The notes below the pieces were generated by a model. The model searched no databases. It had not been told where the DNA came from and saw only the letters and a list, made by a program, of their open reading frames with translations. DNA of 64,000 nucleotides from the NCBI RefSeq assembly GCF_024298965.1, contig NZ_CP085193.1, forward strand, positions 1,426,001 to 1,490,000. Direction: 5' to 3'. Every line of letters starts with the position of its first letter. Position 1 is the stretch's first letter. Made by a program: the position numbers and the translations under genes. Below, piece after piece: positions 24,149 through 34,800 of the stretch. This DNA is from Streptomyces rapamycinicus NRRL 5491 (lineage in GTDB: Bacteria; Actinomycetota; Actinomycetes; Streptomycetales; Streptomycetaceae).

Positions 24149-26023
24149 TCAGTCCTCGGCCAGCACCACGACCGTATCGCCCTCCTCCAGGGTCAGCGGC
24201 GCGGTCTTGGACGGGTTGAGGTGGACTCCGTAGAGCGGTGGTTCGTCGCTCTGCCGGGCCAGCCGGTAGCCGATGGCCGTCTCACCGCGCTGGCGGGCGG
24301 CCTCGATGACGGTGGCGAAGTTGGCCTCCGCGCCGGGTATCAGATAGCTGGGCGCCGGTTTGAGGTAGATCTCGGAGCCCTGTGGGTCGAAGAGGTCGGC
24401 GAAGACCGCGTACAGATGGCGGTTCTCGGTGAGCTGGGTCAGCAGCAGGCTGATCACCTTGGTGGAGACGATGAAGTCGTCGGCCTTGGTGACCTGCGCG
24501 ACCTCGCGGTTGGCGTCGTCGTGCATCTCGGTGACGATGGAGTACGGATCGTCGCCGAGCTGGATCTCGATGTCGCGCAGGTGGAGCAGGGTGACCAGGG
24601 TACGGTCGTCGGCGCGTCCGGGGTCGATCCCGTCGTCCGCCAGCACCACGATGTGGCGGTAGCCGTCCAGCCCGAGTGCCTCCAGCGACGGACGGCGGGT
24701 GGGTTCGCAGTACTTGAAGCCGACCGTGAGGTTCTTCAGCTCCCGGTTCCCCTCCTCCCGGGGCTGGCGCGCGGCCGCGATGTCCACCACCGAGCCGGGT
24801 TTCACCAGCAGGTCGAGCTGCGCGATGATCTTCTCCGCGCGGGAGTTCCAGCCGATCAGCAGCGTCCGGTCCGGCACCGGTGGCCGGAACTCGGCCATGG
24901 CCATCGCCGGGCGCGCGATCGGGGGCCGGGTGACCGCCGTCTTGATGAGCAGATCGTCCTCCGCGACCGTCAGCAGCCGGTCCCCGCGCCCGATCACGGT
25001 GTCCATGGGCGGGTTGACCAGCACCTCACCGTCGGCGCGGTGCACGCCGATGGGCGCACCGAGCTCAAAGGCGTTCAGCGACTCCCCGTAGGTGGCGCCG
25101 GTCAGCGCGGGCTCGTCCCAGGGGTAGATCTCGTTGCCGACGAAGCTGAGCAGTTCGTTGAAGACGGTGGAGAGACCGGACTGGCGGTGGGACTGCACGA
25201 TCAGCCCGACCGCGATGTCATCAGCGTCGATCACCAGCGCGGTGTCCCCCGCGGCGAGCCGGGCGGCCGCCAGGTTCGCGGAACTCTGCACGGCGGCCAC
25301 CACATTGGGCCGGGTCCCGGTCCAGGTGCGGCTGTTCAGCAGCAACAGCGACTTGATGACGTCGATGTCGCTGTCGTCCCCGACGGGCGAGAGCACCATG
25401 ATGGCCTTGGCGCTGTCCGGGCTCACCAGCTCCAGGTCGCCGCGCTGAAGCGGATTGCCGGAACGGCAGACCACCCGGGTCTTCCCGGTGTCCGGGATGC
25501 GGCGCCGGATCTCGTCCTCCATGTCGACCTTGTCCCGGTCGGCGAGGACCACCACACAGGAGCGCCGCTCGCTCTGATTGGCCTCCACCAGCTCCGCTAT
25601 CACCGTGAACACCTGCTCCGACCAGCCCAGCACGATGGTGTGGTGGTGCTCGATCAGCCGTGAGGTGCCCTTGCGCAGCTGCTGGATCCGGGCCTCCAGA
25701 CCGGTGGTCAGCACACCGATCAGCGCGCTGACGATGAAGATGCCGCCGATGGTCACCGTGAGCATGAGGACGAGGAACAGCGGCCGGCCGCTGTCCCCGC
25801 CCATCGTGCCCGGGTCGAGGGTGCGCAGCAGGCTCATCCAGACGATGCCCGGCCAGCCGCCGTTCTCCTTCGTGTCGTGGTGGGCGAAGGCGACCGCCAC
25901 CCCGGAGACCAGGGTGATCAACGCCAATGAGGCCAGCCCCAGCCATCCGATCAGCGCCGGGGTGCCACGGTCCATCGTCCCGTCGAACCAGTACCGCAGC
26001 CGCTCCCGCAGCCTCTTGCGCAT
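24149..26023 (-). CDS. CASTOR/POLLUX-like ion-channel protein with RCK-type domains
   Basis: 624-residue membrane protein. Two transmembrane segments (about 24-47 and 88-112) flank a pore-loop-like stretch (IVWMSLLRTLDPGTMGGD). The cytoplasmic part contains two TrkA/RCK-like regions (TIVLGWSEQVFTVIAELVEAN and TLLIGWNSRAEKIIAQLDLL). This is the bacterial form of the CASTOR/POLLUX family, thought to conduct potassium or other cations and to be gated by ligands through the RCK domains. The ATG at 26023 has a GGAGGA site 8 nt upstream. Monocistronic by appearance. Confidence 0.9.
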   Translation of the reverse strand: MRKRLRERLRYWFDGTMDRGTPALIGWLGLASLALITLVSGVAVAFAHHDTKENGGWPGIVWMSLLRTLDPGTMGGDSGRPLFLVLMLTVTIGGIFIVSALIGVLTTGLEARIQQLRKGTSRLIEHHHTIVLGWSEQVFTVIAELVEANQSERRSCVVVLADRDKVDMEDEIRRRIPDTGKTRVVCRSGNPLQRGDLELVSPDSAKAIMVLSPVGDDSDIDVIKSLLLLNSRTWTGTRPNVVAAVQSSANLAAARLAAGDTALVIDADDIAVGLIVQSHRQSGLSTVFNELLSFVGNEIYPWDEPALTGATYGESLNAFELGAPIGVHRADGEVLVNPPMDTVIGRGDRLLTVAEDDLLIKTAVTRPPIARPAMAMAEFRPPVPDRTLLIGWNSRAEKIIAQLDLLVKPGSVVDIAAARQPREEGNRELKNLTVGFKYCEPTRRPSLEALGLDGYRHIVVLADDGIDPGRADDRTLVTLLHLRDIEIQLGDDPYSIVTEMHDDANREVAQVTKADDFIVSTKVISLLLTQLTENRHLYAVFADLFDPQGSEIYLKPAPSYLIPGAEANFATVIEAARQRGETAIGYRLARQSDEPPLYGVHLNPSKTAPLTLEEGDTVVVLAED

Positions 26024-26130
26024 GCCGCATTCCTCCATAGCCCATCGCGCCACCGGGCCCAACGGCCCGTGGTGAGCGGCGCTTTACGCCATGAGGGTGT
26101 CGTCTGACGGGGCTTCGGCGCCAATCGGGG

Positions 26131-28896
26131 TCAGCCGGAGATGTCGGCCCACTGATCGAGGAGGTCGTCGCCGCTGCGTTCGCCCAGCCGTGCCACCGGG
26201 GCGGTCAGGGGCTGCTCGGCCCAGATGATCTTGCCGTTGGGGGTGTAGCGGGTCCCCCAGCGCTGGGCGTACTGGGCCACGAGGAAGAGCCCTCGGCCCC
26301 CTTCGTCGGTGGTGGCGGCGCGGCGCAGATGCGGGGAGGTGCTGGAGCCGTCCGCCACCTCGCAGATGAGGGTACGGGCGCGCAGCAACCGGACGCGGCT
26401 GGGGCTGCATCCGTAGCGGATGGCGTTGGTCATCAGCTCGCTGAGGATGAGTTCGGTGGTGAAGCCGACCTCCTCAAGACCCCATGCACTCAGTTGCCGG
26501 GCCGCCTCGTTGCGGATGCGGGCCACCGCGGCGGGGTCGGAGGGCAGCTCCCATTCGGCGACGTGCCCGGGGTCCAGCAGATGGGTGCGGGCCACCAGGA
26601 GGGCGATGTCGTCGCCGGGGTGGGAGGACGCCATGGTGTCGAAGACGGCCTGGCAGGTCTCCTCCGGAGTGCGCTCGGGCAGTCCGGCGAGCGTGGTGCG
26701 CAGCACGCCGAGCCCCTCGTCGAAGTCCCGGCCGCCGTCCCGGATCAGCCCATCGGTGAACAGGGCCAGCCGGCTGCCCTCGGGCAGCTCCAGCTCGACG
26801 GTCTCGATGGGCTCACCGCCCAGGCCCAGCGGGGGGCCGAGGGGGACGTCGGGGAAGGTCACGGTGGAGTCGGGGCGGACCACCGCAGGGCCCGGGTGGC
26901 CGGCGCCCGCCATCGTGCAGCGGCCGGAGACCGGGTCGTAGATGGCGTACAGGCAGCTGGCGCCGCTGATCCCCGGGGCGTCGGTGCCCGCGGCGGCCTG
27001 GTCCTGGTCGAACCGGCTGACCAGTTCGTCGAGATGGGCCAGGAGTTCATCGGGCGGCAGGTCGAGCGCGGAGAAGTTGTGCACGGCGGTGCGCAGCCGG
27101 CCCATGGTGGCGGCGGCGTGCAGTCCGTGGCCGACGACATCGCCGACGACGAGGGCGACCCGGGCGCCGGGCAGGGGGATGACGTCGAACCAGTCGCCGC
27201 CGACTCCGGCCCGGGCGGGCAGATAGCGGTGGGCCACCTCCATGGCGTCCTGTTCGGGCAGGCCCTGGGGCAGCAGGCTGCGCTGGAGGGTGGCCGCCAT
27301 CGCGTGTTCGCGGGTGTAGCGGCGGGCGTTGTCGATGGCGACCGCGGCGCGCGCGACCAGTTCCTCGGTGAGCGCCACGTCGTCCTCGTCGAACGGCTCG
27401 GACTTCTCCGAGCGCCAGAAGGTGGCGATGCCCAGGGTGACGTCCCGTGCCCGCAGCGGGATGGTGATCATCGAGTGGATGCCATACTTGACGATCTTGG
27501 TCGCCTGCTCGGGATCCTGCTCCTGCCATCCCTCGTAGGTCCGCAGATCCGCCTCGAGCACCGGCCGGCCCGCGCCGAAGCCCAGCGCCTGGGGCACGGT
27601 GCCGCTGTAGGTGATCATCTTGCCGACCCGCCACAGCGGATGGTCGGACCGGACGCCACAGGTGGCGGTGCGGCGCATGGCGCTGCCCACGGGCTCGTCG
27701 CCGCGCAGCACGGGGTCCACGAGGTCGACGGTGGCGAAGTCGGCGAACCACGGGACGGCGAAGCGGGTCAGCTCCTCGGCGGTCCGTACGACATCGAGGG
27801 TGGTGCCGACCTTCGCGCCGGCCTCGTAGAGCAGCCTCAGCCGCCGCTCCGCCACTTCGGCCTTCCCGGACAGCGCGCGCAGTTCGGTGGAGTCGCGGAG
27901 CGTGGCGACGCTTCCGGACATCCCGCCGTCCCATCGGGTGGAGCGCTGGTTGACGGCCAGCAGCCGCTCCCCGGCCAGATGCACCTCGTCGGTGACGACC
28001 CGGCCCGAGGCGAGCAGTTCGGCGGTGCGCGGCTCGATGCCGAGCTCGGTGACGAGGCGGCCCTCGGCGTCCGGGGGCAGGTCGAGCAGCCGGCCGGCCT
28101 CGTCGTTGGCGAGGACCAGGCGGCCGTGGCTGTCGACGATGAGCACGCCTTCCTTCACGGAGTGCAGAACGGCGTCGTGGTGCTCGTACATGCGGGTCAT
28201 CTGGGCGGGGCCGAGCCCTCGCGTCTGGCGCCGCAGCCGCCCGCCGACCAGCGCGGTCCCGCCGGTGGCGAGCGCGAGCGCACCGGCGGCGGAGCCGAAG
28301 ACCAGCGGCAGCTGGCGCTCGACCCGGCCGCTCACATCGGCGGCGGTCATCCCGGCGCACACCACACCGGCCACGGTGCCGTCGCCCCTGGGGATCGGGA
28401 CGGTGGCCTGGACCTCCCGGCCGAGGGGGCCCCGCACCGACTCGGTGACGATCTTGCCCTTCACCACGGGCTTCCAGTCGGCCACCAGCGTCTTGCCGAT
28501 GTACTGCGGCTTGGGGTGGGTATAGCGGATGCCGTGGGTGTTCGCCACGACCACGAAGTCCAGATGCGCCCGCTGGCGGGTCTTCTCCGCCCGGGGCTGG
28601 AGCAGGGTGGTCGGATTCTCGGCGTACATCGCGGACGCGGTGCCCGGGGAGGTGGCGAAGGTCTGGGCGACGGCGGTGGCGCGGTTGAGGGCCTCCTGCT
28701 CGCTGTCGATCCGGGCCTGGAGGATGAGCGCCGTCGTGGCCGCCACGATGAGCAGGCACACGAGCAGCACTTGGACAGCGAAAACCTGCCCGGCGATGCT
28801 GCGCACGCTCAAGCTGTGCAGGCTCAGGAGCGAGCGGAGACGCGTCCGGGAGGGGGTGTGTGGGGCAAGCCTTGATCGACCGAAAACTCCGACCAC
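26131..28896 (-). CDS. Membrane sensor: Cache-PAS-GAF-PP2C phosphatase-HATPase fusion
   Basis: 921 residues combining sensing, phosphatase and anti-sigma kinase modules. Order: TM1 (about 35-60), extracytoplasmic Cache-like sensor (about 60-190, LDFVVVANTHGIRYTHPKPQYIG), TM2 (about 198-220), PAS (about 240-340), GAF (about 370-540), SpoIIE/PP2C phosphatase (about 560-770, with GVGGDWFDVIPLP, VGDVVGHGLHAA and HPGDDIALLV), and an RsbW-like HATPase (about 785-905, ELILSELMTNAIRYG and EGGRGLFLVAQYA). Such fusions can both dephosphorylate and phosphorylate anti-anti-sigma proteins in response to an external signal. GTG start at 28896 follows GGAAGG. Confidence 0.92.
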   Translation of the reverse strand: MVGVFGRSRLAPHTPSRTRLRSLLSLHSLSVRSIAGQVFAVQVLLVCLLIVAATTALILQARIDSEQEALNRATAVAQTFATSPGTASAMYAENPTTLLQPRAEKTRQRAHLDFVVVANTHGIRYTHPKPQYIGKTLVADWKPVVKGKIVTESVRGPLGREVQATVPIPRGDGTVAGVVCAGMTAADVSGRVERQLPLVFGSAAGALALATGGTALVGGRLRRQTRGLGPAQMTRMYEHHDAVLHSVKEGVLIVDSHGRLVLANDEAGRLLDLPPDAEGRLVTELGIEPRTAELLASGRVVTDEVHLAGERLLAVNQRSTRWDGGMSGSVATLRDSTELRALSGKAEVAERRLRLLYEAGAKVGTTLDVVRTAEELTRFAVPWFADFATVDLVDPVLRGDEPVGSAMRRTATCGVRSDHPLWRVGKMITYSGTVPQALGFGAGRPVLEADLRTYEGWQEQDPEQATKIVKYGIHSMITIPLRARDVTLGIATFWRSEKSEPFDEDDVALTEELVARAAVAIDNARRYTREHAMAATLQRSLLPQGLPEQDAMEVAHRYLPARAGVGGDWFDVIPLPGARVALVVGDVVGHGLHAAATMGRLRTAVHNFSALDLPPDELLAHLDELVSRFDQDQAAAGTDAPGISGASCLYAIYDPVSGRCTMAGAGHPGPAVVRPDSTVTFPDVPLGPPLGLGGEPIETVELELPEGSRLALFTDGLIRDGGRDFDEGLGVLRTTLAGLPERTPEETCQAVFDTMASSHPGDDIALLVARTHLLDPGHVAEWELPSDPAAVARIRNEAARQLSAWGLEEVGFTTELILSELMTNAIRYGCSPSRVRLLRARTLICEVADGSSTSPHLRRAATTDEGGRGLFLVAQYAQRWGTRYTPNGKIIWAEQPLTAPVARLGERSGDDLLDQWADISG

Positions 28897-29067
28897 GCAC
28901 CCTTCCTACCATTTATCCCCCTCCGATCGGGAAGCCTCGTCGCGCACGATCCATGGCCGTCCCGGTGCGTGATACACATTGGCACGATACGTGGCGCCGC
29001 GCCCACACAACGCTCACCATGGCCCCTCGACGGGCGTCACCGGCCCCGTCGGGGCGAGGGGGCACGG

Positions 29068-29442
29068 TCACACATCGAGCCGGAGGGCCACATCGCGCAT
29101 CGTCGCCCTCGCGGCGTCCAGATCCACCCGCGTCCGGTCGGCCACCAGATAGAGGAAGACCCCCTGGCTGGCCCGCTGACTGAGCGGACGGATCAGGTGG
29201 TACTCGGTGTCCAGCGTGACGACGATGTCCTCGAGCCGCTCCGGGCTGTAGCCGAGAAACTCCAGAGTGGACAGCTTGGCCCGCAGCACATCAGTGTCCC
29301 CGTAGGCCACCTTCTCCAGGTTCGGTCCCTGCGAGGTCTGGACGGCGCCCAGGGTGATCCGGCTCAGATAGTCGACGACCGAGGCCGCGAGTGCGCCCTC
29401 GCACTCCATCATCTCGCGCAGCGACTCCTGGATATCGGTCAT
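29068..29442 (-). CDS. Roadblock/LC7-like small protein
   Basis: 124 residues. A start resembling actinobacterial roadblock proteins (MTDIQESLREMMECEGALAASVVDYLSRITLGA) and an alpha/beta fold ending in a long helix (DLDAARATMRDVALRLDV). Roadblock proteins partner small GTPases or sensor kinases in Streptomyces conservons; here there is no GTPase gene next to it. It lies 171 bp upstream of the large sensor protein on the same strand and may be functionally linked. Assignment is by fold pattern, so moderate. Confidence 0.6.
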   Translation of the reverse strand: MTDIQESLREMMECEGALAASVVDYLSRITLGAVQTSQGPNLEKVAYGDTDVLRAKLSTLEFLGYSPERLEDIVVTLDTEYHLIRPLSQRASQGVFLYLVADRTRVDLDAARATMRDVALRLDV

Positions 29443-29685
29443 GGCCCGTCACCCTCCCGGGAGCTGTGAGGGGCGCCGACAGCGGCCCGACACGTCCACC
29501 GCGCCGGGACCCTGGAGGTCATGTCCACTCATTTCATCCTTGCACAGGGTCCGCCCGTGCACCCCCCCCCGCACGGCCGACCCGGCCCGTGCGGCACTCC
29601 CCGTGGTGGCGGGCCGCCGATCGTCCTATCCTGCGCAGGCGTTGATCGACTTCGGATTGAATCGTTTGCTTCCGCTGGAGGACGC
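29443..29685. other. Intergenic region between roadblock and Gfo/Idh/MocA genes
   Basis: 243 bp between divergent genes. It contains a run of nine cytosines (about 29561-29569) flanked by CCCGTGCA and GCACGG arms, giving a possible hairpin. It should hold both promoters; no clear -35/-10 stands out. Confidence 0.4.
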
Positions 29686-31065
29686 ATGACCGTCGGCAGC
29701 ACCCCGTCCCGGGCCGTGGTGGTGGGCACCGGCTCCCGGGCCCAGATGTTCACCGAGGCGCTGGCCCGCCGCCCACGGCTGAGGGTCGCCGCGCTGTGCG
29801 ATCCGAACCCGGTGCGCATCGCCCACCACCAGCGGCTGCTGAAGGAGGCGGGCGAGCCGGAGGCCGCCGCCTGGAGCCCGGAGGAGTTCGAGCGGCGGCT
29901 GCGCGCGGACGATATCCAGGAGGTGGTGGTGACCTGCGTGGACGCGCTGCATGACGCGTACATCGTGCCCGCGCTGCGGGCCGGCTGCCGGGTGGTCACC
30001 GAGAAGCCGATGACCACCGACGCGGCCAAGTGCCGCCGCATCCTGGAGACGGTCCGGGAGACCGGCAACCATCTGGCGGTCGCCTTCAACTACCGCTTCA
30101 ACCCGGTGCACGAGGAGGTCCACCGGCAGCTGTCCGGCGGCGCCATCGGCGAGGTGCTGTCGGTGCACTTCGAGTGGCTGCTGGACACCCGGCACGGCGC
30201 CGACTACTTCCGCCGCTGGCACCGCGAGAAGGAACACAGCGGCGGGCTGATGGTGCACAAGTCCAGCCACCACTTCGACCTGGTCAACTGGTGGCTGGGG
30301 GCGCGGCCGGAGGAGGTGTTCGGCTACGGCCGGCTCGGCTTCTACGGCCGTGCGGCGGGCGAGCGCAGCGGCTACCGGCGCGAGTACGAGCGGGCCCACG
30401 GCGCCGCCGCCGCGCGGGACGACCCGTTCGCGCTGGAACTCGCCGAGAACGACGCGATGCGCTCGCTGTACCTGGACGCCGAGGGCGCGGACGGCTACCA
30501 CCGCGACCGCAATGTGTTCGGCGACGACATCACCATCGAGGACGACATGGCGCTGCTGGTCCGCTACGACACCGGCGCCACCATGACGTACCACCTGACC
30601 GCCTACTCCCCCTGGGAGGGCTACCGGGTGATGTTCAACGGCACCCGGGGCCGGCTGGAGCTGGAGGTCGAGGAGAGCGCGTGGCAGCCGCCGCTGCTGG
30701 GCACCGCCTCCGGGCGCGGCACCATCCACGGCGACCAGGCCCTGGCCAACGCGGGCGGACCGCGGCTGGTGCTGCGGCCGCTGTGGGAGCCGCCGCGGGA
30801 GGTGGAGCTGCCGGCGTTCGACCACGCGGGACACGGCGGCGGGGACGAGCGGATGCTCGATGTGCTCTACGGGCCGGTGGATCCGGCGGACGGCCCGGGG
30901 GATCCGGCGGCGGCCATCGGAGCCGCGGCCGTGGACGCCTCGGACGCCTCCCGCCGGCGGGCCACCGAGGAGGACGGGGCGCTCGCGCTGGTCACCGGGC
31001 TCGCGGCCAACCAGTCGTTCGTCAGCGGAAGGCCGGTGGCCACGGCGGACGTCGTGACGCCGTAA
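29686..31065 (+). CDS. Gfo/Idh/MocA-family oxidoreductase
   Basis: 459-residue NAD(P)-dependent sugar-type dehydrogenase. N-terminal Rossmann domain (VVVGTGSRAQMFTEALA, about 10-26), the conserved EKPMTTD, and the catalytic region GGLMVHKSSHHFDLVNWWLG. It probably oxidises or reduces a sugar, inositol or sugar-like compound; substrate unknown. It is about 60-100 residues longer than simple family members because of an insert around 215-270 and an acidic C-terminus, as in some dehydrogenases from actinobacterial sugar-catabolism loci. Start ATG 29686 behind CTGGAGG. No sugar transporter is adjacent. Confidence 0.87.
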   Translation: MTVGSTPSRAVVVGTGSRAQMFTEALARRPRLRVAALCDPNPVRIAHHQRLLKEAGEPEAAAWSPEEFERRLRADDIQEVVVTCVDALHDAYIVPALRAGCRVVTEKPMTTDAAKCRRILETVRETGNHLAVAFNYRFNPVHEEVHRQLSGGAIGEVLSVHFEWLLDTRHGADYFRRWHREKEHSGGLMVHKSSHHFDLVNWWLGARPEEVFGYGRLGFYGRAAGERSGYRREYERAHGAAAARDDPFALELAENDAMRSLYLDAEGADGYHRDRNVFGDDITIEDDMALLVRYDTGATMTYHLTAYSPWEGYRVMFNGTRGRLELEVEESAWQPPLLGTASGRGTIHGDQALANAGGPRLVLRPLWEPPREVELPAFDHAGHGGGDERMLDVLYGPVDPADGPGDPAAAIGAAAVDASDASRRRATEEDGALALVTGLAANQSFVSGRPVATADVVTP

Positions 31066-31123
31066 CCGGGGCGTTCGGTCCAACGCGGCTCATCCCGCCC
31101 GGCGTTGGGGCAGGATGAGCCGC

Positions 31124-31816
31124 ATGGACACGGATGCGATCACCACACCCCGGGCGCCCCTCTTCCGGAGCGCCGCCCGGCACCGCCGAAGACGGCTGCT
31201 CGGCTCGCTCGCGGCGGCCGGTCTGCTCACCGCGTGCGGTACGCAGTCCTCGTCGGGAGTGGCCGCGGTGCCCGACGAGGCCACGTCCCGCCCGGCGGGC
31301 CCCACGGCCGTCCCGGACACCACCGCGCCCACCGCTCCCGCGGCCTGCCCCGACTCGGGGGTGCTGCTGCGGGCCGCGGAGGCCGACGCGGCGATGGGGC
31401 TGCGGGTGCAGCAGATCGAGCTGGTGAACTGCGGCACGCGCGCCTATACGGTGAGCGGCCATCCGTCCGTCCAGGTGCTGGACGAGGACCTGGAGCCGCT
31501 GGAGGTCACGGTCAGCCACGGGGCCTCGGCCATCGCCACCCTCGACGGCTTCGAGACGGCCACCGGGCCGGTGCGGCTGAAGCCCGGTGAACGGGCGGTG
31601 GCGCGGCTGGCGTGGCGGAATCTGGTGACGGACGTGACGCGCCCCGCCGCCGACGGGCGCTATCTGAAGGTCGCGCCGAACGGCGGGGGTGAGGACGCGC
31701 AGACCGTGCCCGACCATGTCGACCTGGGCACCACCGGCAAGCTGGGCGTGAGCGCCTGGGCCCGCCCGGCCCCGGATGCCCCGGGTTCCCCGGAGCGCCC
31801 GGACGCCCGTCCGTAG
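31124..31816 (+). CDS. DUF4232 lipoprotein
   Basis: 230 residues. The basic N-terminus and hydrophobic core end in a lipobox (LLTACGT), so it is predicted to be a membrane-anchored exported lipoprotein. After a Pro/Thr/Ala linker, the DUF4232 domain (about 75-205) shows the family pattern: an N-terminal Cys-Pro, QQIELVNCGTRAYTVSGHPSVQVLD, and LKPGERAVARLAW. DUF4232 proteins are abundant in Streptomyces and of unknown function. I chose the ATG at 31124, because GGGGCAGG stands at the right distance from it and too close to the ATG at 31115. Confidence 0.82.
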   Translation: MDTDAITTPRAPLFRSAARHRRRRLLGSLAAAGLLTACGTQSSSGVAAVPDEATSRPAGPTAVPDTTAPTAPAACPDSGVLLRAAEADAAMGLRVQQIELVNCGTRAYTVSGHPSVQVLDEDLEPLEVTVSHGASAIATLDGFETATGPVRLKPGERAVARLAWRNLVTDVTRPAADGRYLKVAPNGGGEDAQTVPDHVDLGTTGKLGVSAWARPAPDAPGSPERPDARP

Positions 31817-31851
31817 CCCGCCGGTGGCGCCGACGAGGTCCCGTGCTCCCG

Positions 31852-34800
31852 TCAGCCCGGAGCGCCCAGCCGCTCCTCCGGCCGGTCGGCCGGGTCGAGC
31901 TCCAGCTGCTGGGCGAGCCCGGCGGCCAGGGCCTCCACGGTCGGATGCCGCCAGACGAAGTTGCCCGCGAGCTTGATGCTCAGCCCCGTCTCCAGCCGCA
32001 CCCGCAGCTCCATGGCGAGCAGCGAGTCGAAGCCCAGCGACTTGAGCGGGGTCCGCGGATCGAGGGTGGTGCTGCTGAGCCGCAGCACGGCTCGGATGTG
32101 CTCGGTCAGATAGGACTCCAGCGCGGTGCGGCGGGCCGGACCGGCCGGGAGGGCGGCCAGCCGGGCGCGGATGTCGCCGGTGCTCTCCCGGGTGGCCGCC
32201 GGGGCGTCGTCACCGGGGAGCAGCGGGGCGAACAGCGAGGACCGGCGGCCGGTGGCAGGGATCCAGGTGGCCGGTTCGCCGGGGATCACCCCGGTCTGCA
32301 CCCGCCGATGGGCCAGCAGGGCGCCGAGCGCGCGCAGCCCCTCGTCCGTGGGGATCGTCTGGTAGCCGCGGTCGGCGAAGCCGGTGGCCACTCCGGTCTC
32401 GCCCCACGGGCCCCAGTTGACCGCGAGGGTGGGCAGGCCGCGTGCCGAGCGCCAGGCGGCGAAGCCGTCCAGCCAGGCGTTGGCGGCCGCGTAGGCACCC
32501 TGTCCGGCGTTGCCGAGCAGGGAGGCCATCGAGGAGTACACCGCGAACCAGTCCAGCCGGTGCCCCTCGGTGGCCCGGTGCAGCCGCCACGCCCCAGTGG
32601 CCTTCGGCGCCCATACGCGGCGCAGCTGGTCCTCGCGGATGTTGGCCACGGCCGCGTCGTCGAGAACCATCGCGGAGTGGACGACGCCGTGCAGGGACGC
32701 CCCCTCGCCGGAGGTGGCGGCGGCCACCAGCCGCTCGGCCGTGTCCGGGCGGGCGATGTCGCCGGTGACGACGGTGATCCTGGTGCCGGCGGCGGAGAGC
32801 TCGGCGAGTGTCCGTGCGGCGGCGCCTACCGGTGCGGTCCGTCCGTTGAGCACCAGGTGGCCCGCGCCCTGCCGGGCCAGCCAGCGGGCGGTGGCGAGTC
32901 CGAGGCCGCGCAGACCGCCGGTGACGATGTACGTCCCGCCGTCCCGCACCGTGCGGGGTCCGTCGGGCAGCACCGCGTCGACCCGGCCCTCCTGTGGGAT
33001 GCTCAGCACCAGTTTGCCGATGTGGCGGGCGCCGGCCATCTGCCGGAACGCGTCGGTGACCGCCGCGAGCGGATAGGTGGTGCAGCGCAGTGGTTTGAGG
33101 CGGCCCTCGCCGATCGCGGTGAGCACCTCGCGCAGCATCGCCGCGTACTCCCGCGGGCGGTCCAGCTGGAGCTCCCTGAGGTCCACGGTGGAGAAGGTGA
33201 TGTTGTGACGCAGCGGGGCCAGTCCTAGCGGGGCGTCGGAGAGGATGTCGCGGACGCCCAGTTCGACGAAGCGGCCGAAGGGACGCAGACATTCGAGACC
33301 GGCCCGGATGGCCGCCCCGGACAGGGAGTTGAGCACCACGTCGACCCCCTCGCCTCCGGTGGCCTCCATGATCTCGTCGCGGAAGTCCAGCGACCGGGAG
33401 TCCATCACCCGGGCGACGCCCATCCCCCGCAGGAAGCGCCGCTTCTCCTCGCTGCCCGCCGTGGCCAGCACCTCGGCACCCAGCAGCCGGGCCACCGCGA
33501 TGGCGGCCAGCCCGGTGCCGCCGGTGGCCGAGTGGATCAGCACCCGCTCCCCCGCGCTCACCCGGCCGATGTGGCGCAGCGCGTACCAGGCGGTGAGGAA
33601 CGCGATCGGCAGTCCGGCGGCGGTGTGCGGGTCGAGGCCCTCGGGGAGGGGCACGGTGCGGTCGGCGGGGACGACGGTGTACGAGCCGAAGGCGCCGCCG
33701 TGCACATCGGCCGCCACCACCCGGTCACCGGCGCGGAGATGGTCGACACCGGGCCCCACCGCGCTCACCTCGCCCGCGCATTCGAAGCCGAGCCGGTAGC
33801 GGATGTCCTCGTCGCCTGGGAGCAGGCCCATGGCGGTGAGGACGTCACGGAAGTTCAGGCCCGCGGCGAGCACCCGCAGTTCCACCTCACCGGGTCCGGC
33901 CGGGCGGCGGGGGGTGGTGGTGAGCTCCAGGCTGCCGAGGTCGCCGAGGCGGCCGGCGCGCAGCCGGAAGCCGTCGGTGCCGCAGCGCACGGTGCGGGCG
34001 GCGGCGGTGGTGCGTTCGGTGTCGGTGAGGGGCGCGTGGTCCAGTTCGGCGGTGTAGCGGGCTCCGTCGCGCAGCGCGATCTCGTCCTCGGGGCCGTCGG
34101 CGAGGAGTTCGGCGGCGAGGGTGTCCGCGAGCTGGTCGGGGGCGGCCGGATCGGTGTCCACCGAGGTGGCCCGCAGCTCGGGGTGTTCCAGGGCGAGCAC
34201 CCGCAGGACTCCGCGGAGCGCGCTCTGTCCGGGGTCGCCCAGGTCGCCTGGGGTCACGGTGCGGGCGCCCGAGGTGGCGGCGTAGAGGCGGGGCGGTTCG
34301 GGGAAGCGGGCGGTAAGCGCCTGGGCGGCGGCCAGCAGCCGCCGGGTACGCCGCAGCCCATCCTCCGCGCCGCCCCCGGCGGGGTACGGACCGCCCTCGG
34401 CGGAGTACGCGCCACCCTCAGCGGAGTGCGCGCCGCCCCCGGCGGGATGCGGGCCGCCCTCGCCGGGGCGCGGGCCACACACGGCGAGGTGCGCGCCACC
34501 CTCAGCGGAGTGCGGGCCGTCCCCGGCGGAATGCGGGCCGCCCTCGCCGGGGCGCGCGCCGTCCCCGCCGGGGTACGCGCCACCCCCGGCGGAGTGCGGG
34601 CCACACACGGCGGGGTACGCGCCACCCCCGGCGGAGTGCGGGCCACACACGGCGGGGTGTGCGCCGCCCCCGGCGGGATGCGCGCCACCCTCGCCGGGGC
34701 GCGCGCCGTCCCCGCCGAGGTGCGGGCCGCCCTCAGCGGGGTGCGGGCCGCATACGAACACCACGGCGCGTGGCCGTTCCCCGGGGCGGGTGAGCCGGTT

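Noticed and set aside
26329..28875. Long plus-strand open frame opposite the sensor phosphatase
   Set aside because: Composition is that of an antisense GC-skewed frame; the minus strand carries clear PP2C, GAF and HATPase motifs.
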